A stretch of 33,285 bases of DNA, taken from CAYQIM01 sp964417555 (GTDB taxonomy: Bacteria > Pseudomonadota > Gammaproteobacteria > Diplorickettsiales > Diplorickettsiaceae). A model generated the notes under the pieces. It saw only the letters and a program-made list of their open reading frames with translations. It was not told where the DNA came from and made no database searches. Both the position numbers and the translations under genes were made by a program. Below, one piece after another: positions 1-7,857 of this stretch. Position 1 is the stretch's first letter, and each line of letters opens with the position of its first letter. The stretch spans positions 1 to 33,285 of the forward strand of contig CAYQIM010000013.1 in assembly GCA_964417555.1 (NCBI GenBank), given 5' to 3'.

Positions 1-40
1 ACACACTTTGCTTTCTTCTTTAATTGTTAATGAACTAATT

Positions 41-55
41 CAGTCAGTCAGTCAG
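41..55. repeat. CAGT microsatellite, 3.75 copies
   Basis: Three full CAGT units plus CAG are read directly. The repeat is intergenic, so copy-number change would not alter a reading frame here. Confidence 0.85.
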
Positions 56-94
56 CTAACCAACCCGCCCAGGCCGTAAACCCAAGGCTTGCGC

Positions 95-128
95 ATTCTA
101 CTCTTCACAGTATTCTACTCTTCACAGT
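95..128. repeat. Perfect 17-bp tandem duplication
   Basis: The unit attctactcttcacagt occurs twice back to back (95-111 and 112-128) with no mismatch. It is intergenic. It is the same kind of event as the 19-bp tandem duplication at 22442-22479, which breaks a gene. Confidence 0.9.
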
Positions 129-371
129 ATCATTGTCAAGCGTAATTTAATTAAAAAAATTAATTTATCGGTTATAACTTAGCGGTCACTGAGTTTATGA
201 TAAAAGTTGTATTTTTTAGCTATTTTGTGCCATCTTGCTGTCTTTATAGGAAAAACTACGTGGTCGGATAAGGCGTTTTAATGCAAGCCAAGTCATCTCG
301 CGCTAGCAAACGTCTTAGACGACATTAAATTCATTTAATTTGCAGCTAATAACTAACTTTGAAGTACATCT

Positions 372-1394
372 ATGGGTCCCATTATTTTAGATTTAACAGG
401 GCTTACACTGTCAACCGAAGAGCGTGAAATCCTCACGCACCCCCAAGTCGGCGGCATTATCTTTTTTGCCCGTAACTATGAATCACCCAAGCAACTACGT
501 GAGTTAGTATTACAAATTCGTGCTTGTAGTAAGGAGCGATTATTACTTACTGTCGATCAAGAAGGCGGGCGAGTACAGCGCTTTCTATCTGGGTTTACAC
601 CACTTCCCTCTTTAGGAAGTATTGGGCAGCTTTATGAAAAAAACCCTGAGGAAGCAAAGCTTTTTGCTAAAACACATGGTTGGTTAATGGCGACCGAAAT
701 ACTCGCCTTAGGCGTAGATTTAAGTTTCGCCCCTATTTTGGATTTGGATAATGGTTTAAATCAAGTCATTGGAAAACGCTCTTTTAATGCCAATCCAATG
801 GTTGTCGCTCAATTAGCCTGTTCTGCGATTCAGGGCATGAATAGTGCTGGCATGTGTGCAGTAGGAAAACACTTTCCCGGTCATGGTTCCGTTACAAGCG
901 ACACACACACGCATTTTACCGTTGATTCAAGAGACTATAAAACGATAGAGGAAAATGATTTGATTCCATTTGCTCAACTGAGCCCTTATCTAGATGGCAT
1001 GATGGCGTCACATATTGTTTACAGCGAAGTTGATCCATTACCCTGCGGATTCTCTCCCTTTTGGCTGCAAACTATTTTACGCAAAAATTTCAACTTTTCT
1101 GGCGCCATTTTTACAGATGATTTATCTATGTTGGCTGTTCAAACCATGGGAAACATTTCAGAACGTGTTCAACTTGCATTGCAAGCAGGATGTGACGGTT
1201 TATTAATTTGCAATAATCGAAAAGATGCTATTTCTGCTTTGGAATACTTAGAAAAGTGTACCCCATACTGCAACCCTACGGAAAAACGCTTGCAAAAATT
1301 ATTTCCGCGCCGCACACTAGAGGACCTTACACCGCAACACGCCACTGCTTGGCGCAGTGCAGTTGACCTATTAAGCAAATTAAACGATAATTAG
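372..1394 (+). CDS. nagZ: Beta-N-acetylhexosaminidase NagZ (GH3)
   Basis: Glycoside hydrolase family 3 enzyme. In its family it removes N-acetylglucosamine from anhydro-muropeptides in the cytoplasm during peptidoglycan recycling. At 340 residues it has the usual length of single-domain NagZ. The signature KHFPGHG is at residues 166-172, followed by Asp177-Thr-His179, which matches the Asp/His dyad of the flexible catalytic loop. FTDDLSM at 247-253 carries the nucleophilic aspartate. VDQEGGRVQR near 61-70 is also typical. No signal peptide is seen, consistent with a cytoplasmic location. The next gene starts 9 bp downstream on the same strand, so the two are probably cotranscribed. Confidence 0.96.
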   Translation: MGPIILDLTGLTLSTEEREILTHPQVGGIIFFARNYESPKQLRELVLQIRACSKERLLLTVDQEGGRVQRFLSGFTPLPSLGSIGQLYEKNPEEAKLFAKTHGWLMATEILALGVDLSFAPILDLDNGLNQVIGKRSFNANPMVVAQLACSAIQGMNSAGMCAVGKHFPGHGSVTSDTHTHFTVDSRDYKTIEENDLIPFAQLSPYLDGMMASHIVYSEVDPLPCGFSPFWLQTILRKNFNFSGAIFTDDLSMLAVQTMGNISERVQLALQAGCDGLLICNNRKDAISALEYLEKCTPYCNPTEKRLQKLFPRRTLEDLTPQHATAWRSAVDLLSKLNDN

Positions 1395-1403
1395 GTTTCA
1401 TTC

Positions 1404-1970
1404 ATGTTAATTCCAGCTCATATTCAAGAAGTAGAAAAAAAAGCGAAGTGCCTTTTCACAAAATCAGCGATTGAAACTAAACTTGATGAAATGGCAAAAG
1501 CAATAAGCGAAAAATTAAGTGAAAGCAATCCTGTTGTCTTATGTGTTCTAATCGGTGGTTTAATCCCTGCAGGAAACCTATTGCCTAGACTTGATTTTCC
1601 TTTAGAGCTGGACTATATCCATGCAACACGTTATGCCAACGAAACAATAGGAAGCACTACAATAAACTGGGTAGCAAAACCCCGAGTTTCTTTAAAAGAT
1701 CGCAACGTATTAATCGTAGAAGATATTTTGGATGGTGGCTTGACATTAGCTGCTATCGTTGATTATTGTCATCAACAAGAAGCTAAATCCGTTCACACGG
1801 CAGTATTACTTGATAAACAAAAAGTAGAACGTGCGCCGGGAGGAACTGATAAAGCAGATTTCGCGGCAATTACCATGGATAATGGCTTTGTTTTCGGCTA
1901 CGGAATGGACTATGACGGTTATTTACGGAATGCTCCCGGGATATATGTAGTAGCTCCAGAACATGCCTAA
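1404..1970 (+). CDS. Hypoxanthine-guanine phosphoribosyltransferase
   Basis: Type I phosphoribosyltransferase of 188 residues that would convert hypoxanthine or guanine plus PRPP into IMP or GMP (purine salvage). The PRPP-binding motif VLIVEDILDGGLTL lies at residues 102-115. An upstream VLIGGLIPAGNL segment (about 48-60) fits the PPi-binding loop, and the C-terminal part has the acidic/aromatic purine-binding region (FVFGYGMDYDGYLRNAPGIY). The GG in place of the more usual SG or TG in the PRPP loop is a mild variation. TTAGG lies about 8 bp before the ATG, overlapping the end of nagZ. Assignment to hypoxanthine/guanine rather than another base rests on overall resemblance. Confidence 0.85.
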   Translation: MLIPAHIQEVEKKAKCLFTKSAIETKLDEMAKAISEKLSESNPVVLCVLIGGLIPAGNLLPRLDFPLELDYIHATRYANETIGSTTINWVAKPRVSLKDRNVLIVEDILDGGLTLAAIVDYCHQQEAKSVHTAVLLDKQKVERAPGGTDKADFAAITMDNGFVFGYGMDYDGYLRNAPGIYVVAPEHA

Positions 1971-2020
1971 CAAAAATCAACTTGCCAAATAATTTTTTTT
2001 TAAGGTCAAATACAACCGTT

Positions 2021-2353
2021 ATGAATAACTCATCGATCATCACACTGAGTGATACCTCTTTTGAAGAAACCGTATTGAAATCTGAATTACCTGTACTGGT
2101 TGATTTTTGGGCTGAATGGTGCGGCCCTTGCAAAATGCTGGCGCCTATTTTAGAAACCTTTGCCAGCGAGAACGTCGGTAAAATAAAAGTTTGTAAATTA
2201 AATGTTGACGAAAACGCCGCTAGCCCGGCAAAATACAGTGTACGTGGTATTCCTACACTAATTCTCTTTAAAGATGGAAAGGCAGAAGCCACTAAAGTAG
2301 GTGCGCTGTCGAAGTCACAGTTAGAAGACTTTTTAAAAAATCATCTTGCTTAA
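2021..2353 (+). CDS. trxA: Thioredoxin
   Basis: Classical 110-residue thioredoxin that reduces disulfides of cytoplasmic proteins. The active site WCGPC is at residues 33-37, preceded by VLVDFWAE, and the cis-proline loop GIPTL follows as expected. The frame is open from a TTG at 1982, but that would add 13 residues absent from the family. The ATG at 2021 gives the standard length and has AAGG about 14 bp upstream, so it is preferred. trxA directly before rho is a widespread proteobacterial arrangement. Confidence 0.95.
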   Translation: MNNSSIITLSDTSFEETVLKSELPVLVDFWAEWCGPCKMLAPILETFASENVGKIKVCKLNVDENAASPAKYSVRGIPTLILFKDGKAEATKVGALSKSQLEDFLKNHLA

Positions 2354-2365
2354 CAGAACCCATGT

Positions 2366-2400
2366 CTATACTCACAGCAATTGGATTTTTGGCCAGGCGC
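2366..2400 (+). repeat. Half copy of a dispersed palindromic repeat
   Basis: About 35 bp here, starting ctatactcacagcaattgg, matches the reverse complement of 12525-12559 with only a few differences. In that other copy the sequence is one arm of a palindromic element; here the second arm is not found. A 66-codon open frame (2362-2562) begins at the edge of this repeat and is judged not to be a gene. Confidence 0.7.
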
Positions 2401-2657
2401 CGCGAAGTAGAATGGATGCAAAGCCGTATACTTTGTTTTGTTAACAGAATTAAAAGCTTCAAGTATTTTGTTGCTATTCACACTTTATCCATAAATAGGA
2501 GTTATATTTATTCGTATCCCTATGTAGGATGGGTACAACGCGAATCGATTTTAAATCTTTAATTCTTGAAATTATTTCTCTGTTTTAAACATTCCGCTAA
2601 CGAATAAGCACTATTCAATAATTTTTTTAATTTCCCTTATATGAAAGAAACAACACT
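2401..2657 (+). other. trxA-rho intergenic region, rho leader
   Basis: With the repeat before it, this makes 304 bp between trxA and rho. No credible gene is seen. Around 2514-2540 a gtaggatgggtac segment resembles a GTAGGATGGGT-type intergenic repeat common in proteobacteria and can fold weakly on itself. Rho genes are often autoregulated through their leader; the sequence does not prove this here. Confidence 0.4.
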
Positions 2658-3923
2658 ATGAATCTAACTGACCTCAAAAAAAACTCACCTGCCGAACTCG
2701 TTTCTATTGCCGAAGAATTAAAAATTGAAGGATTAGGCCGTCTTCATAAAAAAGATATGATTTTTGCCATTCTTAAAGCACTGGCAAAACGTGGCGAAGA
2801 TATCTATGGCGGAGGCGTATTAGAAATATTACCTGATGGATTTGGTTTTTTACGCTCTTCGGAAGGCTCTTATCTGGCGGGTCCTGATGATATTTACGTT
2901 TCTCCTAGCCAGATCCGTCGTTTTAATCTTCATACTGGCGACACCGTTTCCGGAAAAATCCGTCCGCCTAAAGAAAGTGAGCGCTATTTTGCTTTGCTTA
3001 AAGTCGATGAAATTAACTTTGATACACCCGATAACGCAAAAAGCCGAGTTTTATTTGAAAATTTAACACCTTTATTTCCTGATGAACGTCTCTGCCTAGA
3101 GCGTGGCAATGGCAGTACAGAGGATATTACTGCACGAGTCATTGATTTGGTTGCTCCTGTTGGCAAGGGTCAACGTGGTTTGATCGTTTCTCCACCTAAA
3201 GCAGGGAAAACAATGATGATGCAAAACATTGCACAATCTATTGTTCATAACTGCCCTGAGTGCTATTTGATTGTATTATTAATTGATGAGCGACCGGAAG
3301 AAGTAACAGACATGCGACGCTCTGTAACTGGCGAAAAAGTAGAAGTCATCGCCAGTACCTTCGATGAACCCGCAACACGGCATGTTCAAGTGGCTGAGAT
3401 CGTCATTGAAAAAGCCAAACGGCTTATCGAGCATAAAAAAGATGTTGTCATTTTATTAGACTCCATGACACGTTTAGCACGTGCCTACAATACAGTTATT
3501 CCTTCTTCTGGCAAGGTATTAACGGGTGGTGTAGATGCCAATGCCTTACAACGCCCCAAACGCTTTTTTGGTGCTGCTCGTAATATCGAAGAAGGGGGAA
3601 GCTTGACTATTATCGCAACCGCCTTGGTTGATACCGGTTCCAAAATGGACGATGTCATTTATGAAGAATTTAAAGGTACCGGCAACATGGAAATTCACCT
3701 TGACCGCCGAATCGCTGAAAAACGTATCTATCCTGCTATTCATTTAAATCGTTCCGGCACGCGTCGTGAAGAAAAACTGGCTAAACCTGAAGTATTACAA
3801 AAAATGTGGATTTTACGTAAAATTCTTCAGTCTATGGATGAAATCGCTGCCATGGAATTCTTAATCGATCGCTTGAAAGCAACAAAAACAAATGATGAAT
3901 TTTTTGACTCGATGAAAAAATAA
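2658..3923 (+). CDS. rho: Transcription termination factor Rho
   Basis: Hexameric RNA-dependent ATPase/helicase that ends transcription. At 421 residues it has the normal length. Seen: the N-terminal helical Rho_N region (LTDLKKNSPAELVSIAEEL, 3-21), the RNA-binding cold-shock-like domain (GVLEILPDGFGFLR, about 53-66), Walker A SPPKAGKT at 178-185, Walker B VVILLDSMTRLARAYN around 259-274, and the Q/R-loop region GTGNMEIHLDRR. All key motifs look intact and there is no large insertion. The ATG at 2658 follows an A/G-rich stretch (ATGAAAGAAA) that serves as a weak ribosome binding site. Confidence 0.98.
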   Translation: MNLTDLKKNSPAELVSIAEELKIEGLGRLHKKDMIFAILKALAKRGEDIYGGGVLEILPDGFGFLRSSEGSYLAGPDDIYVSPSQIRRFNLHTGDTVSGKIRPPKESERYFALLKVDEINFDTPDNAKSRVLFENLTPLFPDERLCLERGNGSTEDITARVIDLVAPVGKGQRGLIVSPPKAGKTMMMQNIAQSIVHNCPECYLIVLLIDERPEEVTDMRRSVTGEKVEVIASTFDEPATRHVQVAEIVIEKAKRLIEHKKDVVILLDSMTRLARAYNTVIPSSGKVLTGGVDANALQRPKRFFGAARNIEEGGSLTIIATALVDTGSKMDDVIYEEFKGTGNMEIHLDRRIAEKRIYPAIHLNRSGTRREEKLAKPEVLQKMWILRKILQSMDEIAAMEFLIDRLKATKTNDEFFDSMKK

Positions 3924-3945
3924 CTGGACTTACGCAAAGATTGTA

Positions 3946-3978
3946 CGTCACCCCGGCAAAAGCCGGGGTCCAGTGACG
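3946..3978. repeat. GC-rich hairpin after rho (REP-like or terminator)
   Basis: CCCCGGC-aaaa-GCCGGGG gives a perfect 7-bp stem (3951-3968), with cgtca/tgacg able to pair outside it across a 5-nt bulge. It lies 23 bp after the rho stop. The form resembles the intergenic CCCGG...CCGGG...TCCAG repeats found in many bacteria. Only a short T run (3981-3984) follows, so intrinsic termination is possible but weak. Confidence 0.6.
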
Positions 3979-4030
3979 AGTTTTCGCAACAGACTATACC
4001 TACCCATTGCATCTAAAGTTGCTCGCAGCT

Positions 4031-4048
4031 TCAGGTACGAGCGGTATA
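4031..4048. repeat. Left arm of inverted repeat framing the 4031-4930 gene
   Basis: tcaggtacgagcggtata here matches the reverse complement of 4995-5012 (tcaagtacgaacggcata) at 15 of 18 positions. The stop codon and last five residues of the minus-strand gene are encoded inside this arm. A related copy lies at 10782-10814. Confidence 0.55.
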
Positions 4049-4930
4049 TACCGCACTATTGTTATTAAGCCCTTCTTTTTCCATGCTCATTTCAACAGTT
4101 CTAATAACAGGTAGTTTTTTACTTAACCCGCATTCAAAAAATTGGCTTTGTCTATAACGTTGTTTTAAAGTTTGCTCCGTTATAGGGTGAGAAGCTCGAT
4201 ACAAACTATATGTTTCACTGCTAAGCGCAGCTGCACGTAACTTATCTCGTTGCGTAATTATAATTTCACGAATTTCTGCAATTTCTTCTTTCTCTCCTTC
4301 ATTAAACTTTTTGTTTTCTCCAGACATTGCTATTTGAAACATTGTATCAATATCTTTGTCTGATAATTCAGACATTCGAAAAATGACTTCATTAATTTCT
4401 ATCCTAAAAGTTGCCCAATCGATAGAGTTTGGAATAGGCACTTCTTCAGAAAAGGATTCTTTAGGATACTGATTAAAAATTGAGCAAGGAAATAGTTGCC
4501 GACCCTCCTTCTCTTCACCAGCCACAAATTTATCAATACAGTCTTTCGTAATTAAGCTAGACGGTGAAAAATTTACCTTAGTTATATCAAGTTTGAAAGA
4601 TAGCTTTTTGTTACGATCATCCGTTAAATTTATCTCTGCTTTTAAAACAGAATTAAAAAACACGTAAGATATAAATGCGATATATCCTAATCCCCTATAT
4701 CTTACTTCATCTCTCTCTTTACTTTCTTTTTTTTCTCGAATACTTGCGATTAGCTGGTTAAAAAATGATTCTAACAACTCATTTTCAACTGTTTCTGATT
4801 TTATGAATACAACGTTATCTAATATTAGATTTTTTTTAGCGATTTCTATCGGTGCACTAATCTGTATTGGACGTAAAGTTGACGCTATTTTACCATTTCT
4901 TTTGAATGATTGTCTAAAAGAACGAAGCAT
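4031..4930 (-). CDS. Hypothetical protein, lineage-specific
   Basis: Not recognised. The frame is open from a TTG at 4975 (314 residues), but the ATG at 4930 (299 residues, starting MLRSFRQSFKRNG) is the more natural start; neither has a strong ribosome binding site. The protein is mixed charged/polar and has no signal peptide. One modestly hydrophobic stretch (GYIAFISYVFF) is too short to be sure of a membrane segment. A helical, glutamate/lysine-rich stretch (GEKEEIAEIREIIITQRDK) suggests a coiled coil. It stands alone on the minus strand between rho and the dsbB pair, and is bracketed by a short inverted repeat that also supplies its last codons. It may be a lineage-specific accessory or secreted protein, but nothing in the sequence proves this. 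Confidence 0.6.
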   Translation of the reverse strand: MLRSFRQSFKRNGKIASTLRPIQISAPIEIAKKNLILDNVVFIKSETVENELLESFFNQLIASIREKKESKERDEVRYRGLGYIAFISYVFFNSVLKAEINLTDDRNKKLSFKLDITKVNFSPSSLITKDCIDKFVAGEEKEGRQLFPCSIFNQYPKESFSEEVPIPNSIDWATFRIEINEVIFRMSELSDKDIDTMFQIAMSGENKKFNEGEKEEIAEIREIIITQRDKLRAAALSSETYSLYRASHPITEQTLKQRYRQSQFFECGLSKKLPVIRTVEMSMEKEGLNNNSAVYTART

Positions 4931-4994
4931 AAAATTATCTTTTTTATTATAGGAAAAAGTAATTTTAAAGTTCAATTATTAAAAGAAAATTAAA

Positions 4995-5012
4995 TATGCC
5001 GTTCGTACTTGA
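4995..5012. repeat. Right arm of inverted repeat framing the 4031-4930 gene
   Basis: tatgccgttcgtacttga is the reverse complement, with three differences, of the segment at 4031-4048. It lies just beyond the 5' side of the minus-strand gene and just past the end of the DsbB-like gene. Confidence 0.5.
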
Positions 5013-5020
5013 GGAAAGCA

Positions 5021-5611
5021 CTAAGTATGCGCAGGATGAGTTTCCACTAATTGAATCTCATATTTGGTTGGATTTTCAGGACACGGTTTAAATCCGCACT
5101 GAAGATAGGTAGAAATAACATTAACTACGGTCAAAATAAATACTACAGCAAAAACAAGATGGGTCAACACTTGTAAGGGCTTGCCTTTGAAATTACCCTC
5201 ATGCCTATCCGAATATTGCGGAAGTATGCTAAAAATAATGGCAATATAAATAATAACTGCAACACACAAAAGAAAAACCCAGGTATATAAATGTATACCT
5301 AAAAAAGGAAGACCATAACCTGGGTCGCCTGGGATTACATGCAGGAATATTTGTCTTACCGACATCGCTGCGGTTAATAATGCCGCTAATAATGAGAGCG
5401 TGTAATGACCTGGATGAATTTTAAATTGAACATTAAGCAAAAAACCAAAAGCAATCCCCAAAATTCCAATCCGTTGTAATATACATAAAGGACAGGGTAA
5501 CTCATGTAAATACAGCTGCAATGCAAATGCAATAACCAACAAAAAACCCAGCCCTAATGCATCGATAGCATTAAGCACCTTAATAATTTTTGCGACTTTA
5601 AAGGGTTCCAT
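5021..5611 (-). CDS. dsbB: DsbB-family disulfide bond formation protein
   Basis: Inner-membrane quinone-linked oxidase that would reoxidise a DsbA-type periplasmic thiol oxidase. The active pair CPLC is at residues 40-43 after a first membrane helix, followed by QR (Arg47), matching the conserved arginine that contacts quinone. Further hydrophobic segments lie at about 47-62, 70-90, 108-131 and 149-170. The second cysteine pair is C172-GFKP-C177, after what looks like a fifth helix, rather than in the loop between helices 3 and 4 as in E. coli DsbB. AAGG lies 6 bp before the ATG. A 50-residue membrane ORF ends 8 bp upstream. The family is secure; the partner protein is not visible in this window. 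Confidence 0.88.
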   Translation of the reverse strand: MEPFKVAKIIKVLNAIDALGLGFLLVIAFALQLYLHELPCPLCILQRIGILGIAFGFLLNVQFKIHPGHYTLSLLAALLTAAMSVRQIFLHVIPGDPGYGLPFLGIHLYTWVFLLCVAVIIYIAIIFSILPQYSDRHEGNFKGKPLQVLTHLVFAVVFILTVVNVISTYLQCGFKPCPENPTKYEIQLVETHPAHT

Positions 5612-5619
5612 CGTATACC

Positions 5620-5772
5620 TTAAAACTGCAAGCTAAGTTGGCTAGTGAGATGGTGCATAAACACAAAGCTCGTAGCTATTAAAAAGAAAATAAAAAGACC
5701 AATCGAAAGCCTTCTATGTCCAAACCAGGCTAATAATACACAAATACTATAGAGAAAAAATAAAGCTAACAT
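5620..5772 (-). CDS. Small membrane protein, DUF5993-like, partner of DsbB
   Basis: A 50-codon frame starting MLALFFLYSICVLLAWFGHR and ending LTSQLSLQF. It has two hydrophobic helices separated by a basic turn (GHRRLS), and a His-His in the second half (FVFMHHLTSQLS). It stops 8 bp before dsbB on the same strand, which implies cotranscription. I recall small proteins of this shape (DUF5993) encoded beside DsbB in other proteobacteria. The match is from memory of the pattern (L-W-GHRRL and a His near the end), not from a search. Its molecular role is unknown to me; help in assembly or function of the DsbB homologue is an inference from position. Confidence 0.7.
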   Translation of the reverse strand: MLALFFLYSICVLLAWFGHRRLSIGLFIFFLIATSFVFMHHLTSQLSLQF

Positions 5773-5818
5773 AGGCCATGATTTCAGTTAATGCTATTAG
5801 TAAGCTAGTCTACTTTAT

Positions 5819-5843
5819 AAAAAAAATCTATCTTATGATAAGA
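5819..5843 (-). terminator. Possible intrinsic terminator after tsaC
   Basis: On the minus strand, 17 bp past the tsaC stop, TCTTA-TCA-TAAGA forms a short 5-bp stem, followed within a few bases by a run of eight T. The stem is short and AT-rich, so strength is doubtful. Confidence 0.35.
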
Positions 5844-5859
5844 AATTCTACCCAATATC

Positions 5860-6831
5860 TTATCTGCCCCCTAATAACGACTGGCCTGAGTATCTTTTTA
5901 AGATTGCCTGTACTCCAGACCATACTTCATTCATAGGGACAGATTCAACTAAAATTTCAGCAGACACATGTTCGGCGTCATGTAAGTGCTTATATAGAAC
6001 GCGTGCATAATCAGATGCTTCCTTAGGCATATTAACCCAAAGTAGATTTTTATCACTTAACAAAGCAGAACGCCGTGCTAATACCGTCACAAACTTTCCT
6101 TGATTGATATATCCAACAACAATATCCTTCAATTCATCTGTTTGAATTTGCCGTAGTGTTAATGTTTTATACCTACTTGAAACAGAAGGATCGATTATCA
6201 ATTCACGATTTATTACACGCTGTATTTTTTCTTGCGAAATTGCACCCAATCTCAATAGTTTTGGAACTGTTGTTGAGACATCCACAATAGTAGACTCAAT
6301 GCCAACGGAGCAAACGCCTCCATCAATAACTCCATTCAGTTGCTCGCCAAAAGTTTCTCGTACGTGTTCCACCTGCGTTGGACTAAGCTGGGTAGAACGA
6401 TTAGCGGAAGGTGCCGCCAAGCCACCAGCAAATGCTTTCAATACAGTTTGAGTAATCGGGTGATCGGGCACACGTAAACCAATTTTATTTTGTCCTCCTG
6501 TCAGTTCCGCCGGAATAAATTTGTTTTTATTCAGAATTAAGGTTAAAGGACCGGGCCAAAAATATTCTGCTAACTGACGCGCGACGGGAGATATTTCATC
6601 TGCCCAAGCTTTAAGATCGTAATTTTGAGGCAGTAAAACACTTAAGGCTTGATTTAAAGGACGATTTTTAAGCTTAAAAATCCTCTTAATGGCAGATATG
6701 TTTTTAGCATCCCCAGCAAGGGCATACACAGTCTCAGTGGGAAGGGCAATTATCCCCCCAACCTGCAATACACCCACAATTTCTTTTAACTGGCTTGGGG
6801 CAAGTAGTTCTTTTTCTTTATCGTTCAACAT
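5860..6831 (-). CDS. Threonylcarbamoyl-AMP synthase, long Sua5 form
   Basis: YrdC/Sua5-family enzyme that makes threonylcarbamoyl-AMP from threonine, bicarbonate and ATP, for t6A37 of tRNAs that read ANN codons. The N-terminal YrdC domain (about 12-200) shows the signature PTETVYALAGDA, then KNRPLNQALSVLL, EYFWPGPLTLIL, GLRVPDHP, PSANRS and GIESTIVD. The 323-residue length and the extra segment from about 215 on match Sua5 (YrdC plus C-terminal Sua5 domain) rather than the roughly 190-residue TsaC/YrdC of enterics. The final GGR end is typical of neither. It is a single minus-strand gene between the dsbB pair and the surface-sugar-like operon. Confidence 0.92.
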   Translation of the reverse strand: MLNDKEKELLAPSQLKEIVGVLQVGGIIALPTETVYALAGDAKNISAIKRIFKLKNRPLNQALSVLLPQNYDLKAWADEISPVARQLAEYFWPGPLTLILNKNKFIPAELTGGQNKIGLRVPDHPITQTVLKAFAGGLAAPSANRSTQLSPTQVEHVRETFGEQLNGVIDGGVCSVGIESTIVDVSTTVPKLLRLGAISQEKIQRVINRELIIDPSVSSRYKTLTLRQIQTDELKDIVVGYINQGKFVTVLARRSALLSDKNLLWVNMPKEASDYARVLYKHLHDAEHVSAEILVESVPMNEVWSGVQAILKRYSGQSLLGGR

Positions 6832-6882
6832 TCATTTTCTATACCAGAAAAGAAACTACCTCACAAGGGTTATCGTGGTAAA

Positions 6883-7857
6883 TTAAGCTGTAATGAGTTT
6901 GAAAGCTTGCTCAAAATCAAATGGCTTTAATCGCTCTTCAAGCGATAATGGCTTAAATGGCATATTCTTAAAAAAGTCAGGAGGAATCGTCTGCGGATTA
7001 AAATAAGGGAAAAACTTCAAATTAGGTAAATAGCCTAAAAAATGACGTTGATAGTTATGGCAAGGCGTTGCAAGATCACTTTCCAAACAAAGGACTTTTT
7101 TATTTAAAAAGGCTGCCTCCATTAATACTGAAGAGACATGATTACCAATTATCACATCGAAATACGACATAAGCTCGACAGAATTCCAATGGGCTTCACA
7201 TACCTTAACACAGCTATGCTTTCGAAAATAAGCCTCTACTTCTTTATGATTACCCCATAAAGGAAATTTAATAGCCGTTTTTTCATCCAATAATGGTTTT
7301 AAATATTCAAATAGACCTTCTAATCCATATGAATCCTGCAAATAATCAAAAAGTGAAACAAAGATTATTTTTTTCTGCGAAGAAAAATCAAGGGGCAACG
7401 TTTGTATAGTGGGAAAATATTTAATCCAACCGATTTCCTTTGTTTGGATTAAATTGGCATAAATAGGAAAAAAAGGCAGCGGATTAAAAAATAAATCAAA
7501 TTGGTCAATAAATTTCCATTCATAAAGACCCAATGGCATGGTTAAATCATGCGGAATATAAACTGATTTAATCGGTTTTAAAATATCTAATAATTCGAGT
7601 GGAGCAATTAGACTAGGCATAAATTTAGAGGCTAGCTTTGAAACCTGTTCAGCGCGTTCTTTTCCTTTCTCTAAATGAGCACTCGTTATAAATATGACAT
7701 CATGTTTCGCTAAAGCCCTCCAATCAGCTAAAGTGTAATTTACACGCATTAAGTCAGCTTCCAAACACTCGCAACCTTGATATCTTAAAAAATCTGCTAC
7801 CGGTTTTAAAACATATTCACATCCTATGCCCATAAAAACATATAAACTAGTTTTTCT
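6883..7857 (-). CDS. GT-B-type transferase resembling CDP-glycerol glycerophosphotransferase
   Basis: Open frame 6883-7860 (325 residues) starting with GTG at 7860, where GTGA overlaps the stop of the preceding gene by 4 bp, so translational coupling is likely. The end given here is trimmed by 3 bases only because the start codon is shared with that overlap. The last third (VIIGNHVSSVLMEAAFLNKKVLCLES) has the shape of the D-x-S-S-V/hydrophobic block in the donor-binding half of teichoic-acid CDP-glycerol transferases and related GT-B enzymes. VYIPHDLTMPLG resembles their HG motif. No membrane helices or signal peptide are seen. It is the last gene of a five-gene operon with a nucleotidyltransferase, so transfer of a nucleotide-activated group to a glycan is a reasonable inference. 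Donor and acceptor are unknown. Confidence 0.55.
   Translation of the reverse strand, partial: RKTSLYVFMGIGCEYVLKPVADFLRYQGCECLEADLMRVNYTLADWRALAKHDVIFITSAHLEKGKERAEQVSKLASKFMPSLIAPLELLDILKPIKSVYIPHDLTMPLGLYEWKFIDQFDLFFNPLPFFPIYANLIQTKEIGWIKYFPTIQTLPLDFSSQKKIIFVSLFDYLQDSYGLEGLFEYLKPLLDEKTAIKFPLWGNHKEVEAYFRKHSCVKVCEAHWNSVELMSYFDVIIGNHVSSVLMEAAFLNKKVLCLESDLATPCHNYQRHFLGYLPNLKFFPYFNPQTIPPDFFKNMPFKPLSLEERLKPFDFEQAFKLITA

Larger units (their letters stand above)
1..371. other. Intergenic region upstream of nagZ
   Basis: No convincing gene is seen in either strand. The stretch holds two small tandem repeats (listed separately), an AT-rich run around 140-170 and a near-palindrome around 309-320. 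No clear sigma70 promoter with a good -35/-10 pair and normal spacing could be picked. Any gene to the left lies outside the window. Confidence 0.5.

Noticed and set aside
2362..2562. 66-codon frame between trxA and rho
   Set aside because: It begins in a dispersed repeat and continues through repeat-like intergenic DNA; no family features or good ribosome binding site.
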